From assembly GCF_001467025.1 (NCBI RefSeq), contig NZ_LNXV01000036.1:309138-373137 (forward strand): a stretch of DNA of 64,000 nucleotides, given 5' to 3'. Positions within the stretch are counted from its first letter, which is position 1; each line of letters opens with the position of its first letter. This DNA comes from Legionella brunensis. Lineage in GTDB: Bacteria; Pseudomonadota; Gammaproteobacteria; Legionellales; Legionellaceae. The notes beneath the pieces were generated by a model, which ran no database searches, had not been told where the DNA came from, and saw only the letters and a program-made list of their open reading frames with translations. This document shows, piece by piece, positions 46,544 to 57,585 of the stretch. The translations under genes were made by a program, and so were the position numbers.

Positions 46544-48385
46544 TCACCCCTTTTCTTCCAGCGTTTCCCAACGCTGGTAAAGACTTGCAAGCTCCTGCTC
46601 GTCGGCTACCAGTTGTTGATTAAATGCGGAGATTGCTTGGGCTTCTTGTTGATAGAAATTGGCTTCAGTCATTCTCAGCTGCGATTGCGCAATCCTTTGT
46701 TCCAATGCTTCAATTTTTTGTGGAAGTTGGGCTAATTCCCGTTGCTCATTGAAGCTTAGTTTCGCCGTGTTTTTTACCCGCTTCACAGGTTTTGCTATAG
46801 TCTCTCGTTGCTGTTTTTTCTGAGTGCGATAATCCTCGTAACCACCAACATATTCATTAAATTGTCCCTCTCCTTCATAAACTAAAACACTGGTGACCAC
46901 CTGATTAATAAATGCCCTGTCATGGCTGATTAATAATAATGTGCCCGGGTAATCCATCAACATGTTTTCCAATAACTCCAGAGTTTCTATATCAAGATCG
47001 TTGGTTGGCTCATCCATAACCAGCAAATTGACTGGCTTTGCTAACAATTTGGCAAGCAGTAAGCGATTACGTTCTCCACCTGAAAGTGTAGCAACCGTTT
47101 GATTAAAGCGCTCTGGTGGGAATAAAAATTCGCGAAGATAAGAAGCGACATGCTTTTGCTGACCGTTAATCGTTACATAATCAGCACCATCCCCCACATT
47201 GGCCATGACTGTCTGCTGCTCATCAAGTTTCCGCCTTAATTGGTCAAAATAAGCGACCTCAAGAGAGGTTCCCTGACGCACGGAACCAGAATCCGGTGTT
47301 AACTCTCCTAATAACAAACGAACAAGGGTAGTTTTTCCACAACCATTAGGTCCAATAATTCCAACCTTATCTCCACGCATTAGCAATAAAGAAAAATCAT
47401 CCACCAATGTTTTACCAGCAATACTATAATTTAAGTTTTTCGCTTCAATGACCATTGCTCCTGAACGTGAAACGTCAAGAGAAATGGCTTGTACTTTGCC
47501 CAATTGTTCACGACGTGCCTTATATTGCTCGCGCATAGCCTTTAAAGCACGAACACGTCCCTCATTGCGTGTACGACGCGCTTTAATACCCGTCCGTATC
47601 CAAGTCTCTTCATCAGCAAGACGTTTATCGAATAAATCATTTTGTTTTTGTTCGCTTAAACGTTTCGCCTCTCTTCTATCAAGATAAGTTTCATAATCAC
47701 AGTCATAACTGTAAAGTTTGCCACGATCAATTTCGACAATACGGTTTGCCACTTGACCTAAAAACTCACGATCATGAGTCACTAGCAACAAACTGCCTGT
47801 ATAAGTCTTTAAATAGGATTCCAACCATTCGATTGCATTCACATCAAGGTGGTTGGTTGGCTCATCGAGTAACAATAGATCAGGGGAGGCTATCAAGGCC
47901 GCCACTAATAAGGCACGGCGCTTCATTCCTCCTGATAACTCACTCATCTGGGCATTAGGATCAACACCCAAGCGACTTGCCATCATTTCAACACGCGGCA
48001 AAATATCCCAAGCATGCAAATTATCCATTTTTTGTTGACATTGCGCTAACTTAGCTGTGTCATTTGCTTGAGTTAAGGCATGAAACTGCGAGAGTACCTC
48101 TCCAACCTCACCTAAGCTTTTTACGAGAAAATGGTAGACCGATTCTTTAGCGCTTAATGGAACTTCTTGGGTTAAACCTGCGACACGCAAACCGTTAATG
48201 CGGCTCAGTTGCCCACTATCAGCTACTAACTCGCCCTGCAAAAGGCGCAGCAAAGAAGACTTACCAGCCCCATTTCTACCAACCAAAGCAACTCTATCCT
48301 GCGGCTGAATCTGCCAATCCACTTTATCAAGCAAACAGTTGCTCGCAAGATTTAACGTAACACCATGAAAAGAAACTATACTCAT
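46544..48385 (-). CDS. uup: ABC-F family ATPase Uup
   Basis: 613 residues, soluble, with two ABC ATPase domains and no membrane part. Walker A sites GRNGAGKSS (about 37-45) and GPNGCGKTT (about 345); signatures LSGGMKRR and LSGGERNR. A C-terminal coiled-coil domain follows (about 530-613), which sets Uup apart from EttA and YbiT. ABC-F proteins act on ribosomes; Uup also affects the excision of transposons in E. coli. Confidence 0.88.
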   Translation of the reverse strand: MSIVSFHGVTLNLASNCLLDKVDWQIQPQDRVALVGRNGAGKSSLLRLLQGELVADSGQLSRINGLRVAGLTQEVPLSAKESVYHFLVKSLGEVGEVLSQFHALTQANDTAKLAQCQQKMDNLHAWDILPRVEMMASRLGVDPNAQMSELSGGMKRRALLVAALIASPDLLLLDEPTNHLDVNAIEWLESYLKTYTGSLLLVTHDREFLGQVANRIVEIDRGKLYSYDCDYETYLDRREAKRLSEQKQNDLFDKRLADEETWIRTGIKARRTRNEGRVRALKAMREQYKARREQLGKVQAISLDVSRSGAMVIEAKNLNYSIAGKTLVDDFSLLLMRGDKVGIIGPNGCGKTTLVRLLLGELTPDSGSVRQGTSLEVAYFDQLRRKLDEQQTVMANVGDGADYVTINGQQKHVASYLREFLFPPERFNQTVATLSGGERNRLLLAKLLAKPVNLLVMDEPTNDLDIETLELLENMLMDYPGTLLLISHDRAFINQVVTSVLVYEGEGQFNEYVGGYEDYRTQKKQQRETIAKPVKRVKNTAKLSFNEQRELAQLPQKIEALEQRIAQSQLRMTEANFYQQEAQAISAFNQQLVADEQELASLYQRWETLEEKG

Positions 48386-48516
48386 ACAAACTCATCATTC
48401 ATCTAAGATAAAAGCAGATAATCAATTGTTTACCAAGCCTTTTCAAATTCTACCGGGAGGTGATTGTTCCTTCAGTACGATTTGCTGCTTTTTTGCAGCA
48501 AAGTTAAAAAGACAAC

Positions 48517-49008
48517 CTATTCTTTTTTTAAAATTAAACGCTTGCCCTTTTGCGATAAATCAAATTGCGCTAATACGTTCATACCCAATAAAACAATTTC
48601 GTCATCATCACCAGGCACAATTACCGCCTTGATGTTTTGCAGTTTGAAATCAGCAAAAGAAAGTCTTTCTAATCGCGTTAAGGCACCGGTTACCTCACCA
48701 CTCGCTGTTTTTATCGTGACAGCATAGCGGCCTTTTAAATTCATTTTTTTTGCTAAATGCTCCGGCACCGCAACTAAAGTCGCCCCCGTATCCAACAAAA
48801 ATTTTACAGGATGATCATTAATGAAACCATCAATATAATAGTGCCCCTGCCTATCAGGCGTAATAGCGATTGTCCCGGCATTAATCTGATATTTTCCTTG
48901 ATCTGCATTATTATAATAATAGAAAAATAAAAACAGCATTCCAAAGAAAATGAGCCAAACTACCAGGAACATAAAGCGTCCTGCTTTGGTATATTCCGAA
49001 TTATTCAC
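48517..49008 (-). CDS. Membrane-anchored retropepsin-like aspartic protease (TIGR02281-type)
   Basis: 163 residues. One N-terminal membrane segment (about 11-31) is followed by a single retropepsin-like domain with the active-site motif LLDTGATLVAVP (Asp73). The late LLGMNVLAQFDLSQKG segment is the usual second signature. Such one-domain proteases must dimerise to form an active site. The active domain is probably periplasmic. Lies 11 bases downstream of the ridA stop. Confidence 0.85.
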   Translation of the reverse strand: MNNSEYTKAGRFMFLVVWLIFFGMLFLFFYYYNNADQGKYQINAGTIAITPDRQGHYYIDGFINDHPVKFLLDTGATLVAVPEHLAKKMNLKGRYAVTIKTASGEVTGALTRLERLSFADFKLQNIKAVIVPGDDDEIVLLGMNVLAQFDLSQKGKRLILKKE

Positions 49009-49019
49009 CTGAGGAATCT

Positions 49020-49403
49020 TTATTTGTTTGGCAGAACCATGATTCCTTCAACTTCTACCTGTGCGCCGCGGGGCAAAGCACTTACGCCTATTGCCGCTCT
49101 TGCAGGATATGGCTCGGCAAAGTATCGAGTCATAGCCTCATTGACTAAAGGGAAATGGCTTAAATCGGTCAGATAGACTGTCAGTTTCACAAGATTTGCA
49201 AGACTGCCACCGGCCGCTTCACAAACTGCCATTAAGTTATCAAACACTTGGTTAATCTGCATACGGACTTCGGTGCTACATAATTGCATAGTCTTTGGAT
49301 CGAGCGGTATTTGTCCTGACAAATAAACAGTATTTCCACAACGGATTGCTTGACTATAGGTACCAATCGCTGCTGGTGCCAAATCACTGTGAATGGGTTG
49401 CAT
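49020..49403 (-). CDS. ridA: RidA family reactive-imine deaminase
   Basis: 127 residues, typical size. It hydrolyses reactive enamine/imine intermediates from PLP enzymes. Signature segments: [25 protein letters not shown] at the N-terminus and [22 protein letters not shown] at the C-terminus with the key Arg. Its ATG overlaps the spoT stop by one base, so translation is coupled. spoT-ridA is a common order in gammaproteobacteria. Confidence 0.9.
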   Translation of the reverse strand: MQPIHSDLAPAAIGTYSQAIRCGNTVYLSGQIPLDPKTMQLCSTEVRMQINQVFDNLMAVCEAAGGSLANLVKLTVYLTDLSHFPLVNEAMTRYFAEPYPARAAIGVSALPRGAQVEVEGIMVLPNK

Positions 49404-51529
49404 TAATTATTCTCCTGCTTATTACGATAAAGGCGCATCACTACTTTATTTGCCCGCAAGCGGCGCATTACTCTGGCTAAATGAGTCCTATCACGCACAC
49501 TTATGGAAAAAGTTACTGCATTATGGCGACCATCTCTCGGATCCACGTTAATATTGCCTATATTCGACTCTGCTTCAGAAATTGCCGTCGCTAATGCGGC
49601 AAGAACCCCTCGTTGATTGGCCACCTCGACGGTAATATCGACCCAGTACTCTCCTTGTACTTGCTCATCCCAACGCAACGAAATCAATTGTTCGGGATTA
49701 CCTCGTCCTTGGTTGATATTGAGGCAATCACTAGCATGAACGATAATACCACGACCTTGTTGAAAACGACCTACAATATTATCACCAGGAATAGGTTGGC
49801 AACAGTCAGCAAAATGAACCACCATTCCCTCTGTCCCTTTAATTGCCAAAGGTCGACTCTTCGTACTTTTATCAAGCTCTGTAGTTTCTTGTGAAATGAT
49901 CAAGCGCTTGGCGATCACCATTGGCATCTGATTACCAATACCAATCGCATAGAGTAGTTCATCTGAAGATTTATAATTTAAATCATGAAGCAGCGCTTGC
50001 AACGTTTCAGGAGGCACCTTTGCATAGTCACTGGATAATTCCGTCAGCGATTGTTCCAATAAACGTTTTCCAAGCACAATGGATTCGGCATGCTGCTGGC
50101 TTTTTAAAAAATGACGAATATTAGAACGCGCTTTTCCAGTTACCACAAAATTTAACCAAGCTGGATTTGGATGAGCACCAGGGGCCGTAATAATTTCTAC
50201 CGTTTGCCCATTAGTCAGTGGAATACTTAAAGGAACTAAACGACGATTAACCTTTGCCGCGACACAACTGTTACCAACCCCAGAATGCACCGTATAAGCA
50301 AAATCCACCGGAGTAGCCCCTTTAGGGAGCTCCATAATATGCCCCTTAGGTGTAAACACATAAACTTCATCTGGGAATAAATCGATTTTGACGTTTTCAA
50401 TAAACTCCAGAGAATTGCCGGTACTTCGTTGCATTTCTAGTAATCGCTGCACCCATTCTCGCGCCCGCAACTGGGCTTCATTGACCTCTAAACCTGAAGA
50501 CTTATAAATCCAGTGTGCAGCTACCCCATTTTCCGCAACCTTGTCCATGTCCCGCGTTCGTATTTGTACTTCCAGCGGTACTCCAAAAGGACCAAATAAG
50601 GTCGTGTGCAATGATTGGTAACCATTCGCTTTAGGGATACCAATATAGTCTTTAAATCGCTGCGGAACTGGCTTGTAAGTACGATGTAACGCGCCGAGGA
50701 CACGATAACAAGAGTCAATATCTTCTGTAATCACTCGAAAAGCAAAAACATCAGTAATTTCGGCAAAAGAAGCTTTCTTCTGCCGCATTTTACGATAGAT
50801 ACTATATAAGTGCTTTTGTCTGCCAAAAACATGCTCGTAAGGAATGTTGAGTTGTTTTAATGCTTGTTCTAAATCTTGCTCAATTTTTTGCGTTAATTCG
50901 CGCCGATTTCCACGTGACTTCTCAACAGCCGACTTGATGGCGCGATAACGCATAGGATAGAGGGCTTGAAACCCTAAATCTTCAAGTCCAGTATAGATTG
51001 CATGCATCCCTAAGCGATTGGCGATCGGGGCATAAATCTCCAGGGTTTCTATGGCAATCCGGCGTCTTTTCACCGATGGCATTGCCCCTAAGGTGCGCAT
51101 ATTGTGGTAGCGATCAGCGAGTTTCACAATAATGACACGAATGTCCTTCACCATGGCAAGGACCATTTTACGAAAATTTTCTGCTTGCGCTTCGGCGCGT
51201 GATTCAAACTTAATTTTGGTTAATTTGGTGACCCCATCTACTAATGCAGTCACATCTTCCCCAAATTGCTGAATTAAATCCTCTTTGCTAATTGAAGTAT
51301 CTTCAACTACATCATGAAGCAGTGTCGCCATGATGGTTTGATAATCTAAACGCATGCGTGCCAAAATTAAGGCAGCAGCAACCGGATGAGTAATATAAGG
51401 CTCACCTGAACGGCGCATTTGGCCTTGATGTGCTTTTTCAGCCACTAAGAAAGCTTGATAACATTTCTCAATAAGCGGTTGCTCAAGGTAGCATTTAAGC
51501 TCTTCGTCTAACGCCTTAAAGTAGCTCAC
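49403..51529 (-). CDS. spoT: Bifunctional (p)ppGpp synthetase/hydrolase SpoT
   Basis: 708 residues from the GTG at 51529, with AGGAG six bases upstream; a TTG at 51550 is less likely. HD hydrolase domain (about 45-150, LLHDVVEDT), synthetase domain with the [10 protein letters not shown] motif typical of bifunctional enzymes, TGS domain (about 395-455, [15 protein letters not shown]), and ACT domain at the end. It sets the level of the alarmone (p)ppGpp, which in Legionella drives the switch to the transmissive phase. It follows rpoZ and gmk, as in E. coli. Confidence 0.95.
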   Translation of the reverse strand: MSYFKALDEELKCYLEQPLIEKCYQAFLVAEKAHQGQMRRSGEPYITHPVAAALILARMRLDYQTIMATLLHDVVEDTSISKEDLIQQFGEDVTALVDGVTKLTKIKFESRAEAQAENFRKMVLAMVKDIRVIIVKLADRYHNMRTLGAMPSVKRRRIAIETLEIYAPIANRLGMHAIYTGLEDLGFQALYPMRYRAIKSAVEKSRGNRRELTQKIEQDLEQALKQLNIPYEHVFGRQKHLYSIYRKMRQKKASFAEITDVFAFRVITEDIDSCYRVLGALHRTYKPVPQRFKDYIGIPKANGYQSLHTTLFGPFGVPLEVQIRTRDMDKVAENGVAAHWIYKSSGLEVNEAQLRAREWVQRLLEMQRSTGNSLEFIENVKIDLFPDEVYVFTPKGHIMELPKGATPVDFAYTVHSGVGNSCVAAKVNRRLVPLSIPLTNGQTVEIITAPGAHPNPAWLNFVVTGKARSNIRHFLKSQQHAESIVLGKRLLEQSLTELSSDYAKVPPETLQALLHDLNYKSSDELLYAIGIGNQMPMVIAKRLIISQETTELDKSTKSRPLAIKGTEGMVVHFADCCQPIPGDNIVGRFQQGRGIIVHASDCLNINQGRGNPEQLISLRWDEQVQGEYWVDITVEVANQRGVLAALATAISEAESNIGNINVDPRDGRHNAVTFSISVRDRTHLARVMRRLRANKVVMRLYRNKQENN

Positions 51530-51719
51530 GCAATACTCCTGTCCCTTCAACTACCACTTATAGATATTGGCTGTAAAAGTCCATAGTAGAATATTCTGAA
51601 GTTTTTCGCCAATGCAAAGGTAAAACCCGGATTTTAGGCAGTATAACAGTAAAAATTTGCAACAAATCCTGAAAAATCTGCAGGTTCAAACCACAATCAC
51701 GGTGACGAAAGATTCTCAA

Positions 51720-51923
51720 TTAGTCTTTGTCCAGAATATCCGGCTTAATTAATCCTGCCGCAATTTCACGCAAAGCAACTACAGTAGGTTTATCATTTTC
51801 CCATTCAACCAGTGGTTGCTCACCACGTACGGCGATCTCTCGAGCACGCTTCGTGGCCACCATTACCAGCTCAAAGCGATTTGCTACGTGTTCTAAGCAA
51901 TCTTCTACGGTTACACGTGCCAT
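51720..51923 (-). CDS. rpoZ: RNA polymerase omega subunit
   Basis: 67 residues, shorter than the 91 of E. coli but within the family range. The core [19 protein letters not shown] and ATKRAREIA are clear. It helps assemble RNA polymerase and in E. coli forms one ppGpp site with beta prime. It lies 190 bases before the spoT start and downstream of gmk. Confidence 0.93.
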   Translation of the reverse strand: MARVTVEDCLEHVANRFELVMVATKRAREIAVRGEQPLVEWENDKPTVVALREIAAGLIKPDILDKD

Positions 51924-52105
51924 AACATCAACCCTCCAGGAACTAAAACATTGTCAATCAATGATAGCTATGGGCCCTATTAGTTCACTTGTAACTCATT
52001 TTCTAACATCTTTTCTATTAATATAGCTAATATGTAAGTAATAAAGTCAGAAAATCAATGTCTTGGAGTTTAGCAGAACTTTTGAGGGCCCAAAAATAGT
52101 CTATT

Positions 52106-52732
52106 TTACTGCGATGACAACAGGAAAGAAAGTAGTTTTCTCTGCTGTTGTGCTTGACGCTTCATTTTCAAGCGATTTGCTATCACAATAGCCTGCAATT
52201 CTACAGAGGCTTTTTCAAAATCGTCATTAACGATAAGATAATCAAATTCAGGAAAATGACTTAACTCATCTTGTGCCCGTTTCATTCGCTCTTGGATAAC
52301 ATCTTCATTATCTTGTCGTCTACCCAGAAGTCGCTGCTTGAGAATATTTAGGGAAGGAGGAACAATAAACACAGAGAGCGACTCAGGAAAAATGCGACGA
52401 ATTTGTTGTGCACCCTGCCAATCGATGTCTAAAACCACATCAATTCCCGACTCTAACCGCGCTTTGATTTGCGCAACCGAAGTACCATAGTGGTGGTCAA
52501 ACACACGAGCATATTCAACAAAGGCACTCTCATTAACCATAGCCAAGAACTGCTGCTCATCAACAAAAAAATAATCAACGCCATCTTTCTCACCAGGACG
52601 CATACTGCGTGTTGTATGGGAAATTGAGACTGCTATATTATCCATAGCATTGACCAATTTTCTCACCAAACTGGTTTTCCCTCCTCCAGAGGGAGCCGCG
52701 ACTATTATCAAATTGCCTGTAGTAACAGTCAT
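52106..52732 (-). CDS. gmk: Guanylate kinase
   Basis: 208 residues. It phosphorylates GMP to GDP. The P-loop is APSGGGKTS (13-21), followed by [13 protein letters not shown], the GMP-binding region. It starts 5 bases after the yicC stop; with rpoZ and spoT it forms the usual nucleotide/alarmone group. Confidence 0.95.
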   Translation of the reverse strand: MTVTTGNLIIVAAPSGGGKTSLVRKLVNAMDNIAVSISHTTRSMRPGEKDGVDYFFVDEQQFLAMVNESAFVEYARVFDHHYGTSVAQIKARLESGIDVVLDIDWQGAQQIRRIFPESLSVFIVPPSLNILKQRLLGRRQDNEDVIQERMKRAQDELSHFPEFDYLIVNDDFEKASVELQAIVIANRLKMKRQAQQQRKLLSFLLSSQ

Positions 52733-52737
52733 AGTAT

Positions 52738-53604
52738 TTACTCTATATTTTGTATTTGTTCCCGCATCTGCTCAATTAAGACTTTCATTTCGACTGCACT
52801 TTGCGTTAAGGCAATCGAGTCTGATTTTGAGCTCAATGTGTTCGCCTCTCGGTTTAATTCCTGCATTAGAAAATCTAAACGACGTCCTGCAACTTCATTA
52901 CTTCCCAAAGCCTTAGCAACTTCTTTTACATGGATCTGCAAGCGATCTAATTCTTCACTTACATCCGCGCGAGCTATCAGCAAAGCTATTTCTTGTTCGA
53001 CTCTGGTATTGTCAACTTCTAATTGTAAACCATTTAAACGAGTAAATAACTTATCACGAGTCTGTCCTCCAAGGGTAGAAACTTGTTCCAAGCTATTTTG
53101 TATTTCTTTATCTAACTTTTTTAGACGAATTTCAATTTGCGTTTTTAATGCTTTGCCTTCAGCTTCCCGAACTGCTAACAGTTGCCTTAATGCCTCTTCA
53201 AAAAGTTGTTCCGCCTGCTGTCCCAATAACTCAGTATCAGGTTGCTTAACTTCGACGATACCCGGCCACGCCAAAACAGTGCTTAATGATAAATCATTGG
53301 CGATAAACTTTTTGGTTGCCAATTTTTCCCCTGCTTCCAGCAAATCATTGACTAGTTTTTCATTAATGAGCATGGATTGATTGCAATCCACTGAAGCCTG
53401 AAATTTTAATTGGCACTCCAATTTACCGCGGCTTACTTTATCACGCAGTAAAGTCCGCAATGAAGTTTCTAAAAAACGAAATGACTCAGGAAGACGAAAA
53501 GATACATCAAGGTAACGATGGTTTACAGATTTGATTTCCCAACAGAAAATTCCAGCATCAAACTGGCGTTGCACCCTGGCAAAAGCGGTCATACTGTGCG
53601 TCAT
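52738..53604 (-). CDS. yicC: YicC family endoribonuclease
   Basis: 288 residues. The N-terminal YicC part starts [14 protein letters not shown] and includes [15 protein letters not shown]; the C-terminal DUF1732 part ends in [20 protein letters not shown]. In E. coli YicC is an endoribonuclease that helps degrade certain small RNAs. Divergent from rph, as in E. coli. Confidence 0.93.
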   Translation of the reverse strand: MTHSMTAFARVQRQFDAGIFCWEIKSVNHRYLDVSFRLPESFRFLETSLRTLLRDKVSRGKLECQLKFQASVDCNQSMLINEKLVNDLLEAGEKLATKKFIANDLSLSTVLAWPGIVEVKQPDTELLGQQAEQLFEEALRQLLAVREAEGKALKTQIEIRLKKLDKEIQNSLEQVSTLGGQTRDKLFTRLNGLQLEVDNTRVEQEIALLIARADVSEELDRLQIHVKEVAKALGSNEVAGRRLDFLMQELNREANTLSSKSDSIALTQSAVEMKVLIEQMREQIQNIE

Positions 53605-53838
53605 ATTGTGATACTAATTCGTCTAACGTGGGCGCGACTATATACTAAATTTGTACAAATGCAAGCCTTGCTTTTCAATTCATATCCCTTCTAAATTCCA
53701 AAAAAATTATTTTAATTCTTATGAAAGCAGCAGTGTTGCTTTCTTCTACAGTCTGGCAGAAATGGCTGACATAAGAGAGATCCAGGTGCATAGTCTAGAG
53801 GAAAGGTTTATACTTGCTCATTTTATCGAGGATTTATC

Positions 53839-54546
53839 ATGCGCCCCAGTAATCGTGAGTCTAACCAATTACGCCCTATTAAAATTACTCGAAATTTTAC
53901 CCAGCATGCAGAAGGCTCTGTTCTCATCGAATTTGGCCAAACACGCATCTTATGTAATGCATCAGTTATCGAAGGTGTTCCAAGATTTTTGAAAGGCAAA
54001 AATCAAGGTTGGGTAACCGCTGAATATGGCATGCTACCTCGCGCAACACATAGTCGGACCGAACGTGAAGCAAGCAAAGGTAAACAAGGTGGCAGAACCC
54101 TGGAAATCCAACGCTTAATTGGACGCTCTTTGCGCACTTGCGTTGATTTAAAAGTACTTGGTGAAAATACTATTACCTTAGACTGTGACGTTATCCAAGC
54201 AGATGGAGGCACGCGTACTGCAGCAATTACGGGGGCCTGTGTTGCGTTAAAAGATGCAGTTACCTGGATGGTGGCGCGTGAAAAACTACGCAAAATGCCA
54301 ACTTTTAATTATGTCGCTGCTGTTTCTGTTGGTATTTATCGTGGCCAAGCCGTGCTCGATTTGGATTATGCCGAAGATGTCTTAGCTGAAACAGATATGA
54401 ACATTGTTATGAATGAAGAAAACCATTTTATTGAAATCCAAGGGACTGCTGAGGACAAGAGCTTTAGCCGCGAACAGCTTAACAACATGCTCGCTTTGGC
54501 TGAAAGCGGAATTGCGCAATTGATTGAAATACAGAAAAGCGCTTAA
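53839..54546 (+). CDS. rph: Ribonuclease PH
   Basis: 235 residues. It trims tRNA 3' ends using phosphate. The N-terminus [16 protein letters not shown] and the core [26 protein letters not shown] and LDLDYAEDV are family signatures. The frame appears intact throughout, unlike the truncated copy in common E. coli K-12 strains. The start is preceded by GAGGATTTATC. Confidence 0.95.
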   Translation: MRPSNRESNQLRPIKITRNFTQHAEGSVLIEFGQTRILCNASVIEGVPRFLKGKNQGWVTAEYGMLPRATHSRTEREASKGKQGGRTLEIQRLIGRSLRTCVDLKVLGENTITLDCDVIQADGGTRTAAITGACVALKDAVTWMVAREKLRKMPTFNYVAAVSVGIYRGQAVLDLDYAEDVLAETDMNIVMNEENHFIEIQGTAEDKSFSREQLNNMLALAESGIAQLIEIQKSA

Positions 54547-54556
54547 ATCAATAGAA

Positions 54557-54589
54557 TTTGTAGCCTTGCCATACTAATAAGGCTACAAA
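54557..54589 (+). terminator. Perfect 11-bp hairpin after rph
   Basis: TTTGTAGCCTT (54557-54567) and its exact complement (54579-54589) enclose an 11-nt loop, 11 bases after the rph stop. No T-tract follows. Confidence 0.55.
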
Positions 54590-54612
54590 CCTACTCACAT
54601 TTACGTATTGAT

Positions 54613-55308
54613 ATGGTCAACATTACTGACAGAATTCATCGCATCCAAGAGCTCATCGCTTCGAGTGCAAAATACTATCAGCGTTGCCCTCAGGAAATAC
54701 TATTGCTCGCCGTTAGCAAAGGGCACAGTATTCATGCAATTTTGGAAGCCTATCAGGCAGGGTTAAGAAATTTTGGTGAAAATCACTATCAAGAAGCACG
54801 ACAAAAAATTCAAGCCCTCCATTCTTTAGGCATTTGTTGGCATTTTATAGGACCTATTCAGAGTAATAAGGCTAAGAACATTGCTCAAAATTTCAGTTGG
54901 GTTCACAGTGTAAGTCGCGAAGAGATTGCCTATTTACTCAACAAACACCGCTCAGCTTATTTACCCCCTCTGAATGTGTGCTTGCAAATTAATCTTGATA
55001 ATGAAGAAAGCAAGTCAGGCATTAGTCCTGGACAAGTCGAAGAATTGGCAGCATTCATTATTAAACTGCCTAATCTAAAATTGCGCGGTTTAATGGCTAT
55101 TCCCCTACCCCAAAAGGAAGAGGAACAGCAGTATGAAAGTCTTTCACGACTTACCCATTTATTTATTGAGCTCAATAAAAAAATGGACTTATCAATGGAT
55201 ACTCTTTCTATGGGAATGAGTGAAGATTTAATCGCTGCAATTCGAGCGGGTAGTACTATCGTACGCATTGGACGAGCCTTATTTGGTGACAGAGAAGAGA
55301 GTGCTTAA
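54613..55308 (+). CDS. yggS: YggS family PLP homeostasis protein
   Basis: 231 residues, a single-domain alanine-racemase-like barrel. The PLP Lys is Lys36 in LLAVSKGHS. Other signatures: RNFGENHYQEA, WHFIGPIQSNKAKNI and the C-terminal MGMSEDLIAAIRAGST and VRIGRALFG. It binds PLP and buffers its level. It heads yggS-proC-yggT, a common order. Confidence 0.93.
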   Translation: MVNITDRIHRIQELIASSAKYYQRCPQEILLLAVSKGHSIHAILEAYQAGLRNFGENHYQEARQKIQALHSLGICWHFIGPIQSNKAKNIAQNFSWVHSVSREEIAYLLNKHRSAYLPPLNVCLQINLDNEESKSGISPGQVEELAAFIIKLPNLKLRGLMAIPLPQKEEEQQYESLSRLTHLFIELNKKMDLSMDTLSMGMSEDLIAAIRAGSTIVRIGRALFGDREESA

Positions 55309-55327
55309 CTTGTAGAAAGGAGCATGA

Positions 55328-56110
55328 ATGAAGATAAGTTTTATAGGCTTTGGTAATATGGCGCAAGCCATTGCTCGAGGATTAATCGCCAACAAAAAAT
55401 ATCAAATTTTTGCAGCAGCGCCTTCGCTTGCCAGCGAAATGCTAGAAGACATCTGCCGCTCGCCCAACAATTTGGAGATAGCAAATGTGGCAGATGTTGT
55501 CATTCTGGCAGTTAAACCTGCGAAAATAGCAGAGGTATTGCATGAAATCAGCTTAGCACTTCCTCCTCATTGCCTCCTCATTTCTGTTGCCGCGGGCGTA
55601 AGTCTCGCATCACTTGCACAACCTTGTCGCAAAGAACAGGCAATTATTCGTAGCATGCCTAACCTTCCTATCTCCATTGGTAAGGGAGCAACACCGATGA
55701 TTGCAAACCATCAAGTCACGACGCTACATAAACAATGGGCTGAAGAAATATTTCAAACCTTAGGCATAGTTCATTGGACTCGTGAAGAAAATGACATGAA
55801 TCCTTTTACCGCTTTATCAGGGAGTGGACCTGCTTACGTTTTTCTTTTTATAGAAGCGATGATTGAAGCCGCCAAAAAATTAGGGCTTAATGAAGAAATA
55901 GCTAAAACCTTTACCTTGCAAACATTCGAAGGTGCCTTAGCCTTGGCATCCAAGCCTAATATTGATATTAGCGAGTTAAGAAAAAAAGTAACCTCCCCTG
56001 CAGGTACAACTGCTGCTGCATTAGACGTATTGAATAGCCATGAATTTAAAGAGTTGTTATTTAAAGCAATGAAAGCTGCCAGCGAACGTGCTGCACAGCT
56101 AAGCTCCTAA
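55328..56110 (+). CDS. proC: Pyrroline-5-carboxylate reductase
   Basis: 260 residues. The last step of proline synthesis. N-terminal NAD(P) motif GFGNMAQAI (about 7-15), then RSMPNLPISIGKGA and the C-terminal LSGSGPAYVFLFIEAM and TSPAGTTAAALDVL. Ribosome site AAAGGAG before the ATG. It lies 19 bases downstream of yggS. Confidence 0.95.
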   Translation: MKISFIGFGNMAQAIARGLIANKKYQIFAAAPSLASEMLEDICRSPNNLEIANVADVVILAVKPAKIAEVLHEISLALPPHCLLISVAAGVSLASLAQPCRKEQAIIRSMPNLPISIGKGATPMIANHQVTTLHKQWAEEIFQTLGIVHWTREENDMNPFTALSGSGPAYVFLFIEAMIEAAKKLGLNEEIAKTFTLQTFEGALALASKPNIDISELRKKVTSPAGTTAAALDVLNSHEFKELLFKAMKAASERAAQLSS

Positions 56111-56204
56111 CTTTATCGCTCTGAACTTTATAAGGAAGAAGAATTTAGTTTGCTATGATATTCGCCGTATAATAACAAACTATCTACGCTAAAGATTTCA
56201 TTTA

Positions 56205-56345
56205 GGGCCGGGTTGACAATTCGCTGTTTTGAGCCAAAATGGCTTGATTTTTGAACACGAAGCGCAGCATACATGAAGTATGTGAGCATCGGAGTACAGA
56301 AAATCAAGCCATTTTGGCCAAAGCAGTAAAATTGTCAACCGACCC
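56205..56345. repeat. 141-bp nested palindromic element (MITE-like)
   Basis: Three nested inverted repeats share one centre: outer arms 56205-56221 with 56330-56345 (GGTTGACAATT core), middle arms 56233-56251 with 56300-56318 (19 bp, perfect), and a central CATAC/GTATG pair around 56268-56282. No gene inside. The whole can fold into one long hairpin or cruciform. It sits between proC and yggT, so it may split or modulate that operon. It looks like a mobile or repeated intergenic element; no other full copy is seen in this window. Confidence 0.75.
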
Positions 56346-56364
56346 GAAGCTTTGAGAGAAAATT

Positions 56365-56937
56365 ATGTCAGGTTTAATTGCTGTTACTTATTTTTTAGTC
56401 GAACTATTTTTTAATTTAATCCTCTTTGTACTGTGGTTGCGAATAGCCCTTCGCTATTTTCGTATTAGTGCCTTGCATCCTGCGAGTCAGCTAATCTATC
56501 GTCTTACGAATCCCATTGTACATCCCATCGAGCGCTTAATTTACTCCGAAAACACCCCTTTAAAACAATATGATTGGGTGAGTTTTGCTTTAATCATTGT
56601 TATTGAAATCATTAAGTATTTGATAATTGGTTTAATTTTTCACGGTCTCCTACTACCCGTTTCGTACTTACTACTATTTGCCTTTACTGATTTAATTGTT
56701 CAAGTTTGTAACTTGCTTTTTTACCTTATTCTTATTCGTGTTGTTATGAGCTGGGTAAACCCTACATGGCAGCATCCCTTTCTGGATATTATGAAGTTAA
56801 TTACCGAGCCACTATTAGAGATTGGGCGCCGCATTGTACCTGATATTTCCGGTTTTGATTTTTCACCTTTTATTATCCTTGTGATTTTAAAAGTGATTAC
56901 GTTATTCATGGAGGCTTCACTCCCCTTTAGGATGTAA
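56365..56937 (+). CDS. yggT: YggT family membrane protein
   Basis: 190 residues with two YGGT repeats, each two membrane segments (about 10-28, 68-100, 108-126, 165-185). Conserved cores LRIALRYFR...NPIVHPIERL and RVVMSWVNPTWQHPFLDIMKLITEPLLEIGRR. The family is linked to cell-division or osmotic functions in some species, with no proven reaction. The ATG is 20 bases after the palindromic element. Confidence 0.88.
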   Translation: MSGLIAVTYFLVELFFNLILFVLWLRIALRYFRISALHPASQLIYRLTNPIVHPIERLIYSENTPLKQYDWVSFALIIVIEIIKYLIIGLIFHGLLLPVSYLLLFAFTDLIVQVCNLLFYLILIRVVMSWVNPTWQHPFLDIMKLITEPLLEIGRRIVPDISGFDFSPFIILVILKVITLFMEASLPFRM

Positions 56938-56993
56938 GCAAAAAAAGTTAAGGGGAGCTATACTTGAAACAGATTAACCTTGAGGATAATCTT

Positions 56994-57560
56994 ATGACTA
57001 GTCGCCTAGTAAGCGCTTTCGGGATAGCTTCTCTTAGTTTGTCCTTAAATGCCTTTGCACAATCACAGATGTATTGCCCTCAAAATCATGGTTATATTAA
57101 CTTAGGAATGACCCCTGATCAGGTCATATCAGCTTGTGGTCAACCACTCAGCAAACAGCAATCCAATACACCGGTGATGCAAAAAGTTCCAGTCATGCAG
57201 CTATTATATAATAACCAAGGTTCACAATCCGCGTTTTATGGAGTCTGGTCTTTACCAGTAGGCACTAATAGTGGTGCGCAGCTTGAAATCGATATTGTTG
57301 ATAATAAAGTCAGTGCCGTACGTATAAACGGTTCCAATACGAATGCATTCTCTATCTGTGGTGGCTCAATGGTGCAAATCGGCGACCCCGTTAACAAGGT
57401 ATATGGTTCCTGCGGTAATCCTTCTTTGGTTAATAACACATTCATTAATCAACCTATTCAGAGTAATCAAAAGCCTGAAATATGGACTTATCAAACTAAC
57501 CAATACCAAACTCCGTTTAACTTGACTTTTGTCAATGGCAAATTACAATCCATCGATTAA
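56994..57560 (+). CDS. DUF2845 family periplasmic protein
   Basis: 188 residues from the ATG at 56994 (with TTGAGGAT upstream); a TTG at 56964 would add ten residues before the signal peptide. The signal peptide ends near AFAQS (about 22). The mature part carries two similar halves: NLGMTPDQVISACGQP and QIGDPVNKVYGSCGNP, each a G-x-x-x-x-x-V-x-x-x-CG-x-P unit, the hallmark of DUF2845. Four Cys overall. Function unknown. Confidence 0.75.
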   Translation: MTSRLVSAFGIASLSLSLNAFAQSQMYCPQNHGYINLGMTPDQVISACGQPLSKQQSNTPVMQKVPVMQLLYNNQGSQSAFYGVWSLPVGTNSGAQLEIDIVDNKVSAVRINGSNTNAFSICGGSMVQIGDPVNKVYGSCGNPSLVNNTFINQPIQSNQKPEIWTYQTNQYQTPFNLTFVNGKLQSID

Positions 57561-57585
57561 TTAATCTATTGTATGGAATGTATTC

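Noticed and set aside
52838..53380. 180-codon plus-strand frame inside yicC
   Set aside because: Fully antisense to a well-supported gene; Ser- and Cys-rich shadow frame.
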